Notes: a model not told the origin generated them from the sequence alone. DNA of 5,089 nt from DATFEN01 sp035691285 (GCA_035691285.1 DASSJI010000173.1:1-5089), one strand, 5' to 3'; numbered from the stretch's first letter, positions 1 through 5,089 are shown. Made by a program: numbers and translations.

Positions 1-1099
1 CCCGCTGGCCGTCCTTGATCAGGTTGGCGCCGCTCGTGATCACCTCGTCGCCATCCTCGAGCCCGCGCACGACGACGATGTCGCTGCCGATCACGGGACC
101 GATCTCGACCGGGCGCAGGCTCGCCGTCGCGGCGCCGTCCGCGCCCTTGATGACGAAGACGCCGTACTTCGCGGCTGCCGCCTGGACGACGGCCGACAGC
201 GGGACCCGGAAGGAGGCGCTCGGCGCTGCGCCCTGCTGCGCCAGCTCGAGCGAGCCGATCATCCCCGCCTTGAGCGCGTGGTCGCGGTTGGGGATCGCGA
301 CCTCCACCTCGAAGTTTCCGGTCCGGGGGTCAGCCGCCGACGCCATCCTGGTGATCCGCGCTTCGAAGGTGCGGTCGCCGTACGCGTCGACGGTGACGCC
401 CACGGGCTCGCCGAGGGTGACCGAGGGAAGCGCCGTGTCCGGCACGCCGATCACGATCTTCACGAGGTCCGTCCGGGCGACGGTGAACACCGGCGCTCCC
501 GGGCCCACGAACGCGCCCAGCTCGACTGCCTTCTCCACGATCTCGCCGTCGAAGGGAGCCACCGCCGAGGTGTCCCGCAGCGCGATCTCGGCCTCGCTCG
601 TGAGCGCGCGCGCCGCCTTCACGTGGCTCTGCGTCGCGTCGTACTGGGCCTGCGCGCCGTCGAAGTCGGCCTTGGTGATGCTCTGGCTCGCGAAGAGCCG
701 CGTCGCGCGATCGTAGTCGAGCTTCGCCTTGAGCGCGATCGCCTCGGCGGCCGCGGCCTGCGAGGCCGCCTGGTGCACCTTGTCCTCGTACTCGGCGCTG
801 CGGATGCGGACGAGCACCGTGCCGGCGCTCACCCGGTCGCCTTCGGCGAGGTCGCGCATCCCGCCGCCCTCGCCGCGCGTCTGCTTGATCGCGGTCACGT
901 AGCCCGGGATCCGGAACGACACCGGGACGCGTGCGTCCGGCTCGACCACGGCCGAAAAGCGCAGCGCGCCGTTGGCGGCCGTCGTGTCCGAGCTGATGCG
1001 CTCCGTCTGCACGGCCTGCGGCGCCTGCTCGATCGCCTTCTTCGAGCCGCAGCCGGAAAGCGCCACGCTGAGCGCCAACCACGTCAGCTTCTTGCTCAC
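1..1099 (-). CDS. RND-type efflux periplasmic adaptor (membrane fusion) lipoprotein, C-terminus cut by the window edge
   Basis: This is the periplasmic adaptor that would link an inner-membrane RND pump to the TolC-like channel encoded just upstream. About 366 residues are visible. The N-terminus (SKKLTWLALSVALSGC) is a lipoprotein signal with a lipobox and lipidation at Cys17. It is followed by a first barrel strand with FRIPGYV (about 62-68), the first lipoyl half GDRVSAGTVLVRI (about 87-99), an Ala/Glu-rich coiled-coil hairpin (about 101-177), the second lipoyl half with APFDGEI (181-187), a beta-barrel (about 214-287) containing DPRTGNFEVEVAIPN, and the start of the membrane-proximal domain with RVPLSAVV. 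The GTG start at 1099 is chosen because GGGAG (1113-1109) lies nine bases ahead and the start follows the tolC stop by one base. An ATG at 1108, overlapping the tolC stop by eight bases, is the alternative; it adds three residues but has no spaced ribosome site. The family is secure from the domain order; substrate is unknown. Confidence 0.93.
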   Translation of the reverse strand, partial: MSKKLTWLALSVALSGCGSKKAIEQAPQAVQTERISSDTTAANGALRFSAVVEPDARVPVSFRIPGYVTAIKQTRGEGGGMRDLAEGDRVSAGTVLVRIRSAEYEDKVHQAASQAAAAEAIALKAKLDYDRATRLFASQSITKADFDGAQAQYDATQSHVKAARALTSEAEIALRDTSAVAPFDGEIVEKAVELGAFVGPGAPVFTVARTDLVKIVIGVPDTALPSVTLGEPVGVTVDAYGDRTFEARITRMASAADPRTGNFEVEVAIPNRDHALKAGMIGSLELAQQGAAPSASFRVPLSAVVQAAAAKYGVFVIKGADGAATASLRPVEIGPVIGSDIVVVRGLEDGDEVITSGANLIKDGQR

Positions 1100-1100
1100 G

Positions 1101-2516
1101 TTACTCATCTCCCATCGCCCGGCGCAGATCGGCCATGGCCCCCCAGTAGGAGGAAAGGGCCTGCTGGTACTGGAACTGCGTCTCGCTGCTCCGCGCCTGG
1201 GCCTGGAGCAGGTCCTTCAGCAGCGCCGCCTCGTCCTTGTACTTGTTCGTCGTCACCCGCAGTTGCTCTCTCGCCGCGTCGTAGCCGGTCCGCGCCGCCT
1301 GCACCAGCAGCGCGGCCTCGCTCCAGCGGCGATACTTCGCCCCAACCTCGAGGGCGATCTGGGACCGCGCCTGCTGGGCGCCGTTGCTGGCTTGCTCGAC
1401 CGCCCTGGCCCTGAGCGCCACGTTGTTGCTGCGACGCTTCCAGTCGAACGGTTCCCAGTTCACGAACACGCCCGCCACCGTCACGCTCTCCGGCAGAACC
1501 TCGTAGTTGTAGAAGCCCATGTAACGCACCGAGAGGCTGACGTCCGGGATGTAGTCGGCCTTCGCTATGCGGCGCTCGTAGTCCGCCTGCCGCTCCCGCA
1601 GCAGGGCCTGGCGAAGCTCGGGCCGCTTCTCGGCGGCTTGCTGCCGGGCCGACTCGAGCGTCAGCCCGCCGGCATCCTGCTCGGGAATTGGCTCGACGCG
1701 GAAGCGTTCCCCGAGGTCGCGGCCCAGCAGGTCGTTCAGGGCTTCCCGCTGAGTCGCGAGCGCGTTCTCGGCGGTCGACAGGTCGTAGCGGCTCTTCAAG
1801 AGACGCGCGTCGATCTCCAGAGCGTCCGCCTTCAGGACGGTCTGTTGGGCCAGGTGCTCGGCCGTCACGCGCTGGGCCTCGGTGAGCGTCCTCACACCTT
1901 CGCGCAGCGCGTCGACAGCCGCCTGCGCGGCGACCAGATTGAAGTACGCGCGCCGGACCTCGGCGGCCACCCTCTGGCGCTCGGCGCGCAGCCCTTCGCG
2001 GGCGATCTCGCGCCCCAGCTCGGTCGCCTTGACGCCCAGGTTGAGCTCGTAGAGCTGCGAGAGCGGCTGGTCGATCGCGGCGGTGATGGAAGTCGTGAAC
2101 TGGGCCTCCGTGCGGATCTTGGCGTCGGTCGCCGGGATCGGCCCCGTTTCCGGGTAGGTGCCGAAAGAGCCCGCCGGGAACGTGAAGTCGAAGGGTTTCA
2201 GGAGCGAGCCCGCCAGGACGCCGAACTGGAACTGCGGCAGGCGGCGGCTCCGAACGACGTTCAGCTGGTGCTCGGCCTTCTCCGCTTCGAGCGCGGCGTG
2301 CTTCACCTGACGGTTGTTGTCGAGGGCCAGGGACAGCGCCTCGTCGAGCGTGAGGAGCGGGTCCGGGGGCTCCTGAGCTGACGATGCCTCGTGCGCCAGG
2401 CCGCTGGTCGGCCAGGCCGCGGTCATCGACAGGAAGAGCGCGAGAGGGCCAGCGAGGCGAAGGTGCGACGCGACGGGCGCGCGTCGTGGTGTGGAGGACC
2501 AAAGCGAACACTTCAT
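1101..2516 (-). CDS. TolC-family outer-membrane efflux protein
   Basis: This is the outer-membrane channel of a tripartite efflux system, acting as a trimer that spans the outer membrane and periplasm. The 471-residue length is normal for the family. It has a long signal peptide (basic region to about residue 20, hydrophobic stretch about 21-40, likely cleavage after SGLA at 41). Two outer-membrane-efflux repeats follow. Repeat 1 (about 55-265) opens with LTLDEALSLALDNN and includes DQPLSQLYELNLG. Repeat 2 (about 285-470) contains IPDVSLSVRY, the NWEPFDWKRRSNN strand-to-helix turn, and the final helices ending in SYWGAMADLRRAMG. The ATG at 2516 is the only possible start before an in-frame TGA at 2528-2526, with no GTG or TTG nearby; no Shine-Dalgarno sequence precedes it. 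It is the first gene of an operon with the adaptor. RND versus another pump type cannot be decided from this protein alone. Confidence 0.95.
   Translation of the reverse strand: MKCSLWSSTPRRAPVASHLRLAGPLALFLSMTAAWPTSGLAHEASSAQEPPDPLLTLDEALSLALDNNRQVKHAALEAEKAEHQLNVVRSRRLPQFQFGVLAGSLLKPFDFTFPAGSFGTYPETGPIPATDAKIRTEAQFTTSITAAIDQPLSQLYELNLGVKATELGREIAREGLRAERQRVAAEVRRAYFNLVAAQAAVDALREGVRTLTEAQRVTAEHLAQQTVLKADALEIDARLLKSRYDLSTAENALATQREALNDLLGRDLGERFRVEPIPEQDAGGLTLESARQQAAEKRPELRQALLRERQADYERRIAKADYIPDVSLSVRYMGFYNYEVLPESVTVAGVFVNWEPFDWKRRSNNVALRARAVEQASNGAQQARSQIALEVGAKYRRWSEAALLVQAARTGYDAAREQLRVTTNKYKDEAALLKDLLQAQARSSETQFQYQQALSSYWGAMADLRRAMGDE
1109..1113 (-). promoter_or_regulatory. Probable ribosome binding site of the efflux adaptor gene
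   Basis: GGGAG on the minus strand lies inside the last codons of the TolC-family gene. It is nine bases before the GTG at 1099 but directly abuts the ATG at 1108, so it favours the GTG start. Confidence 0.5.
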
Positions 2517-2542
2517 GCGGGAGGCTCAAAGGCAGGAACCGT

Positions 2543-2569
2543 GCCACGCATGCGCGGCCGCCGCGTGGC
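2543..2569 (-). promoter_or_regulatory. Inverted repeat in the presumed leader of the efflux operon
   Basis: GCCACGC (2543-2549) and GCGTGGC (2563-2569) are perfect inverted 7-base arms around a 13-base loop that itself contains the palindrome GCGGCCGC (2554-2561). The element sits 27-53 bases upstream of the TolC-family start. It could be a hairpin in the 5' leader or an operator. Such short GC-rich dyads also arise by chance, so function is only inferred. Confidence 0.3.
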
Positions 2570-2667
2570 CGTGGATGCACGCCAGGCTGGCCTCGTATCT
2601 CCTTGAACCTGAGCGAACTGAGACCCGGCTCGCTCGTCAGTCTGCGCGCGCCAGGGTTCACGGACAG

Positions 2668-2694
2668 CACCGGGCGTCCCGGTGGTCCCGGAGG
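2668..2694. repeat. Dyad plus tandem 9-base repeat in the divergent promoter region (possible operator)
   Basis: CACCGGG and CCCGGTG are perfect 7-base arms around CGT (2668-2684). The right arm is part of two abutting 9-mers, TCCCGGTGG (2677-2685) and TCCCGGAGG (2686-2694), that differ at one base. It lies roughly midway between the two divergent start codons, a position suited to a regulator acting on one or both genes. No regulator can be assigned from sequence. Confidence 0.3.
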
Positions 2695-2737
2695 CGACGA
2701 GCGAGAGCGTGGTGTTTCCACGACGACCAAGGGCCGG

Positions 2738-2766
2738 TTCGGGTACGCCGACCGCTGCGGTACACT
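2738..2766 (+). promoter_or_regulatory. Weak sigma70-like promoter candidate for the response regulator
   Basis: TACACT (2761-2766) matches four of six bases of the TATAAT -10 consensus and is 50 bases before the regulator start. A poor -35 (TTCGGG, 2738-2743) lies 17 bases upstream. The spacer carries an 11-base dyad, ACCGCTGCGGT (2751-2761), that touches the -10 hexamer and could be an operator. The -35 match is weak, so this is a suggestion only. Confidence 0.3.
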
Positions 2767-2784
2767 CCGGGTGGGTCGAGGTTC
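2765..2784 (+). repeat. Copy 1 of an inverted 20-base repeat, upstream of the response regulator
   Basis: CTCCGGGTGGGTCGAGGTTC lies 33 bases before the regulator start and just after the -10-like hexamer. It matches 3735-3713 on the minus strand at 19 of 20 positions once a 3-base insertion is allowed, including an unbroken 12-base identity. Confidence 0.35.
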
Positions 2785-2816
2785 AAGATGGCGACACCCG
2801 GCAAACGACAGGTGTC

Positions 2817-3449
2817 ATGAGCGCCGGCGGCTCGCCCATCCGGGTTCTCGCGGTCGACGACCATCCGCTCGTGCTCCAAGGCATCGCCGGTCTCATCGGC
2901 ATCCAGGCCGACATGACTCTGGTCGCACAGGCCGGCAACGGTCGCGAGGCGATCCAGCAGTTCCGGACCCACCGTCCCGACGTGACCCTGATGGACCTTC
3001 AGATGCCTGAGATGAACGGCCTCGACGCGCTGCTGGCCATCCGGGCGGAGTTTCCCGAGGCCCGAATCATCATGCTGACCACCTACGAGGGCGATGTGCA
3101 CATCCTCCGCGCCCTCAAAGCGGGCGCTCAGGGCTACCTGCTGAAGGGCACCCTGCACTCGGAGCTGCTGCGCACCATCCGAGCGGTCCACGCCGGCAGG
3201 AGGAGCCTGTCGCCAGAGGTGTCGTTCCAGGTTGCCCAGCATGCCGGCGATGAGGGCCTGACGCCTGCCGAGATCGCCGTGTTGCGCCTGATCGCGTCGG
3301 GGAATGCGAACAAGGAGATCGCCGACCAGCTCGGCGTGACGGAGGACACGGTCAAGGGGCGGGTCAAGAGCATCCTGTCGAAGCTGGATGCCAATGACCG
3401 GACGCATGCGGCGATCATCGGGTTGAAGCGGGGCATCATCGAGCTGTAG
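2817..3449 (+). CDS. NarL/FixJ-family response regulator (REC + LuxR-type HTH)
   Basis: This is a cytoplasmic DNA-binding response regulator of 210 residues, the usual length for the family. The receiver domain (about 7-122) has the acidic pair D14-D15, phospho-acceptor D60 in LMDLQMPEMNG, the switch Thr T88 in MLTTY, and Lys110 in GYLLKG: all key residues are present. A short linker leads to a LuxR-type helix-turn-helix (about 146-205) starting LTPAEIAVLRLIASG, with NKEIADQLGVTEDTVKGRV as the recognition region. The ATG at 2817 gives the standard MSAGGSPIRVLAVDDHP start; the frame stays open to an ATG at 2682, but the added residues look non-coding and would run through the promoter region. 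AGG four bases before ATG is a weak ribosome site. No partner kinase is in the window. It is divergent from the efflux operon, which makes control of that operon possible but unproven. Confidence 0.95.
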   Translation: MSAGGSPIRVLAVDDHPLVLQGIAGLIGIQADMTLVAQAGNGREAIQQFRTHRPDVTLMDLQMPEMNGLDALLAIRAEFPEARIIMLTTYEGDVHILRALKAGAQGYLLKGTLHSELLRTIRAVHAGRRSLSPEVSFQVAQHAGDEGLTPAEIAVLRLIASGNANKEIADQLGVTEDTVKGRVKSILSKLDANDRTHAAIIGLKRGIIEL

Positions 3450-3454
3450 CCGTC

Positions 3455-3480
3455 CACGAGCGACCCCCTGGGCGCTCGTG
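3455..3480 (+). terminator. Hairpin just after the response regulator stop codon
   Basis: CACGAGCG (3455-3462) and CGCTCGTG (3473-3480) are perfect 8-base inverted arms around a 10-base loop, beginning five bases after the TAG stop. No T-run follows, so it is not a canonical intrinsic terminator. It may instead stabilise the 3' end or act as a U-less terminator. Confidence 0.45.
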
Positions 3481-3712
3481 TCCCAGTCGGTTTCGTCACG
3501 GATTCGCAACGATCCTCACCGAGGCACACGGCGGCGGAACGTGCGGGGCGCTCCCAGCGCGGCTCGCGCAGGACCTGGGACCCGCAGGGCCCTACTGGCG
3601 ACGCCAAGCAGATCCTGGGCGTCAGCGGACTGGCGGAGCGGCCCTCACCGTGCTGGGCATGGCTGTTGCTGAACCAGGGGATCGTGCCAGGCCGAGGCGC
3701 CCCGATCGGTTC

Positions 3713-3735
3713 GAACCTCGACCCGTCACCTGGAG
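3713..3735 (-). repeat. Copy 2 of the repeat, in opposite orientation, upstream of the STAS gene
   Basis: Read on the minus strand this is CTCCAGGTG, then ACG, then GGTCGAGGTTC. It overlaps the palindrome GGTTCGAACC (3708-3717) and the ribosome binding site of the STAS gene. The shared bases could be a common regulatory site or chance in GC-rich DNA. Confidence 0.35.
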
Positions 3736-3736
3736 G
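3732..3736 (+). promoter_or_regulatory. Ribosome binding site of the STAS-like gene
   Basis: GGAGG ends nine bases before the ATG at 3746. It decides that start over the in-frame ATG at 3650, whose extra 32 residues are Arg/Pro-rich and look non-coding. Confidence 0.75.
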
Positions 3737-3745
3737 TCGCGAATC

Positions 3746-4015
3746 ATGAACGGCAAGAACCGCCCAGGAGACCGCGTGCGCGTTATCGGCGCGCTGACCG
3801 GCCCGCCGCTGGAGCTGCTGCTCGAGATGGTGGGCCGCGCCGAGGTGATGCTCGACCTCTCGGAGGTGTGCGAGGTCGACTCCGCCGCCGCGCGCCTGTT
3901 GGCGCAGCTGACGCCGGACCAATACGAGCTGCTCGGGTGTCCGAAGTGGCTAGCCGTGCGGATCGAGATGGAGCGGACCCGGTCGAGCGCGGAAGCTGTC
4001 AGAAGCGTCGCGTGA
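3746..4015 (+). CDS. Small STAS-like domain protein (anti-sigma-antagonist fold)
   Basis: This is an 89-residue soluble protein with no signal peptide or membrane segment. A strand VRVIGALTGP (about 11-20) is followed by a short helix PLELLLEMV, the hallmark strand and turn VMLDLSEVCEVDSAAARLL (34-52), a strand around YELLGCP, and a last helix KWLAVRIEMER. This order resembles STAS domains of the SpoIIAA type, where the DS turn carries the phosphorylated serine; here Ser46 occupies that place. It is shorter than a typical STAS domain (around 100 or more residues), with the first strand and first helix reduced. The ending ELLGCPKWLAVRIE resembles small STAS-like proteins common in GC-rich soil bacteria, many of which lack the phosphorylatable serine. 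Its stop overlaps the start of the PAP2 gene by four bases (GTGA), so the two are probably translated together. No partner anti-sigma kinase is visible; the role is inferred from fold only. Confidence 0.72.
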   Translation: MNGKNRPGDRVRVIGALTGPPLELLLEMVGRAEVMLDLSEVCEVDSAAARLLAQLTPDQYELLGCPKWLAVRIEMERTRSSAEAVRSVA

Positions 4016-4842
4016 GGGGCGTCGTGTTCAGTCTCGTGTTGTCGGCTGCGTGCCTCCGCCTGGCCCAGGCCGTTGGGGCCGCGGCGCCCGCCCTCGCCTC
4101 CGACGGCGACGCGGCCCGCGTCGAGGAGGCGGCGGGCGCGCCCAAGGTCGCCCAGCGCCAGGACGGGCGCCGCACGATCGGGCGCCTGCCCGCGAACCTG
4201 GGCCGGAGCGCGCTCGGGGTCTTCCACGCCGACAACCTCGTACCGCTCCTGGTCGGCGGAACCGGAGCGGCGGCGGCTTCGTTCGCGGACGACGAGGTCA
4301 CGGATTCCCTGAACTCCTCGGGTTCGGGCTGGGGCAAGACCTTCGAGACGGCGGGAGGACCCATCTGGGGCTCGCTGTTCACGGCCGCAATGTTCACCGC
4401 GGGTCGGTTCTCGGACCACGCCCGCTTTCGGGCTTTGACCTACGACATGGTCGATGCCGTGATCGTCAACTTCGCCTATTCGGAAGTGATCAAGGCCGCC
4501 GTGGGGCGGGAGCGACCCAACGGCGAGAACGACAAGTCCCTCCCGTCGGGGCACGCCTCCAACGCGTTCACCATCGCCACGATCGTCGAGCGGCACTACG
4601 GCTGGAAGCTCGGGGTCCCCGCGTACGCCATCGCGGGCGTCGTCGGTGCCTCACGCATACAGCAGGACAAGCACTACGTGAGCGACGTGGTGGCGGGCGC
4701 CACGCTCGGGTACATCGTGGGCCGGACGGTCGTGCGGGTGAACAGCCGCCCCCTCGAGCGAGGCGCCAGTGCCGCCTCGCTACAGGTGTCGCCCATCCTG
4801 GGACGGCGGACGCTGGGCGTCCAGCTCGTCTCTACTTTCTGA
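4012..4842 (+). CDS. Secreted PAP2-superfamily phosphatase
   Basis: This 276-residue protein should act as a phosphomonoesterase of the PAP2 (vanadium-haloperoxidase/acid phosphatase) superfamily. All three catalytic motifs are intact: K161-x6-R168-P169 (KAAVGRERP), P178-S-G-H181, and S214-R215-x5-H221-x3-D225 (SRIQQDKHYVSD). By family precedent His221 forms the phosphohistidine, helped by His181 and Asp225. The N-terminus (MRGVVFSLVLSAACLRLAQA) looks like a signal peptide with cleavage near ALAS at about 30, so the enzyme should be periplasmic or attached to the outer face of the inner membrane. Several Ala/Gly-rich segments (about 78-93, 117-131, 202-212, 226-238) may be helices of the fold or membrane-associated. 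The GTG at 4012 is chosen because it overlaps the STAS stop; GTG at 4024 with AGGGG upstream is an alternative. The substrate could be a lipid phosphate such as phosphatidate or undecaprenyl pyrophosphate, or a soluble ester. Confidence 0.94.
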   Translation: MRGVVFSLVLSAACLRLAQAVGAAAPALASDGDAARVEEAAGAPKVAQRQDGRRTIGRLPANLGRSALGVFHADNLVPLLVGGTGAAAASFADDEVTDSLNSSGSGWGKTFETAGGPIWGSLFTAAMFTAGRFSDHARFRALTYDMVDAVIVNFAYSEVIKAAVGRERPNGENDKSLPSGHASNAFTIATIVERHYGWKLGVPAYAIAGVVGASRIQQDKHYVSDVVAGATLGYIVGRTVVRVNSRPLERGASAASLQVSPILGRRTLGVQLVSTF

Positions 4843-4858
4843 CGGGATATGGGAAGAG

Positions 4859-5089
4859 GTGAGGGACGTCGAGGCGCTCTGCGACAGGAGCTCGAGGGCG
4901 GGCATCTCGGCGGCGATCTTCGAGATCACCTCCTGGACGCTGCGCGATATCGACAGCGCGCTCGAGCGGCTGCAGAACGGCGACTACGGCACGTGCTCGG
5001 ACTGCGGAACGGAGATAGCGGAGCTACGGCTTCGGGCGTTGCCCTTCGCAGACAGGTGTCGGGACTGCCAGGAGCGGGCTGACGCCCAG
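4859..5089 (+). CDS. TraR/DksA-family C4 zinc-finger protein, runs off the right edge
   Basis: DksA/TraR proteins bind RNA polymerase through its secondary channel and alter transcription initiation, often in stress or stringent responses. The 77 visible residues contain a helix (FEITSWTLRDIDSALERLQ, 21-39), the family signature GDYGTCSDCG, and a C4 zinc site C46-x2-C49-x17-C67-x2-C70 within LRALPFADRCRDC. No stop codon is reached. The GTG at 4859 (with GGGAAG just ahead, close spacing) is the best visible start and lies 16 bases after the PAP2 stop. It leaves only about 45 residues before the zinc finger, far less than the coiled-coil of DksA and closer to short TraR-like proteins. The same frame stays open upstream (WEEV just before the GTG looks family-like, and a GTG occurs at 4769 inside the PAP2 gene), so the true start may be earlier. 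It is likely cotranscribed with the PAP2 gene. Confidence 0.8.
   Translation, partial: MRDVEALCDRSSRAGISAAIFEITSWTLRDIDSALERLQNGDYGTCSDCGTEIAELRLRALPFADRCRDCQERADAQ

Larger units (their letters stand above)
2517..2816. other. Divergent intergenic region between the efflux operon and the response regulator
   Basis: No convincing gene lies here: open frames in this stretch are extensions or shadows of the flanking genes with Arg/Gly/Pro-rich translations. It should hold the promoters of both the leftward efflux operon and the rightward regulator. It contains a 7-base-arm inverted repeat (2543-2569), a 17-base dyad (2668-2684), a tandem 9-base repeat (2677-2694), an 11-base dyad (2751-2761) and a -10-like TACACT (2761-2766). 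I could not find a convincing minus-strand promoter for the efflux operon. Confidence 0.7.
3450..3745. other. Non-coding gap between the response regulator and the STAS gene
   Basis: After the hairpin there is no convincing gene. A 64-codon frame from GTG 3478 has no ribosome site or recognisable protein features, and a minus-strand frame crossing the gap is a shadow of the flanking genes. The gap also has a short inverted repeat (GACGCC 3600-3605 with GGCGTC 3618-3623), a 10-base palindrome GGTTCGAACC (3708-3717) and an inverted partial copy of a sequence found before the regulator (3713-3735). The promoter for the STAS gene train should be here, but I see no clear -35/-10 pair. Confidence 0.6.

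Noticed and set aside
330..1082. A 250-residue minus-strand open frame inside the adaptor region.
   Set aside because: It is in a different frame from the adaptor, which carries the lipobox, lipoyl and barrel motifs. The alternative translation is Arg/Gly-rich without domains.
972..2381. A 469-residue plus-strand open frame opposite the TolC-family gene.
   Set aside because: It is an antisense shadow: rich in Leu/Arg/Val, with no signal, domain or ribosome site, and fully explained by the opposite-strand gene.
1105..2730. A 541-residue minus-strand open frame overlapping the TolC-family gene.
   Set aside because: Its translation is Arg/Pro/Gly-rich low-complexity sequence typical of an out-of-frame read of a GC-rich gene; the TolC frame has the family motifs.
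3600..3623. Inverted repeat GACGCC/GGCGTC with a 12-base loop.
   Set aside because: Six-base arms with a long loop are expected by chance in DNA this GC-rich, and there is no positional support.
3478..3672. A 64-codon plus-strand frame in the gap after the regulator.
   Set aside because: It starts at GTG inside the hairpin arm, lacks a ribosome site, and its Arg/Pro/Ser-rich composition looks non-coding.
3700..3730. GGTTCGAACC resembles a tRNA T-loop and could mark a tRNA fragment or attachment site.
   Set aside because: The flanking bases do not form a five-pair T-stem, there is no anticodon arm, acceptor stem or CCA end, and no integrase or duplicated att sequence is present. It is a simple palindrome.
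3134..3922. A minus-strand open frame crossing the gap between the regulator and the STAS gene.
   Set aside because: It overlaps both real genes in antisense, has no recognisable domain and no sensible start region.
3868..4011. N-terminal extension of the PAP2 frame to an ATG at 3868.
   Set aside because: It would overlap most of the STAS gene, has no signal peptide and is Arg/Ala-rich; the GTG at 4012 gives a normal signal peptide and a standard four-base overlap.

Overview
This is a GC-rich, densely coding stretch from a diderm (Gram-negative-type) bacterium. An outer-membrane factor, a lipoprotein efflux adaptor and a secreted PAP2 phosphatase all imply an outer membrane and periplasm. 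I cannot place the organism from sequence alone. The composition and protein style would fit a soil or metagenomic lineage such as Acidobacteriota, Methylomirabilota/Rokubacteria or a deltaproteobacterial group, but that is a guess. I see no tRNA, rRNA, CRISPR array, insertion sequence or phage gene.

Left half, minus strand (1-2516): an efflux operon read right to left. A TolC-family outer-membrane factor (2516 to 1101) comes first, followed directly by an RND-type periplasmic adaptor lipoprotein (1099 or 1108 down to the left edge, C-terminus cut off). The inner-membrane RND pump should be the next gene to the left, outside the window.

Centre (2517-2816): a 300-base divergent intergenic region with several short dyads, a tandem 9-base repeat and a weak -10-like hexamer. 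It serves both the efflux operon on the left and a NarL/FixJ-type response regulator on the right (2817-3449). No histidine kinase is visible, so the regulator is an orphan within this window; its divergent position makes the efflux operon a plausible target.

Right half, plus strand: a hairpin follows the regulator stop codon, then a 296-base non-coding gap. Next comes a compact gene train: a minimal STAS-like protein (3746-4015, clear ribosome binding site), a secreted PAP2-family phosphatase with a complete catalytic triad of motifs (4012-4842, GTGA overlap with the STAS gene), and 16 bases later a TraR/DksA-type zinc-finger protein that runs off the right edge (4859-5089+). The overlap and short spacing suggest cotranscription. 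The mix of a regulatory STAS fold, a periplasmic phosphatase and an RNA-polymerase-binding zinc finger suggests an envelope or stress-response cluster, but no pathway can be read directly. No clearly new system is evident; the most unusual points are the STAS-PAP2 coupling and a near-identical 20-base sequence placed in opposite orientation before the regulator and before the STAS gene.
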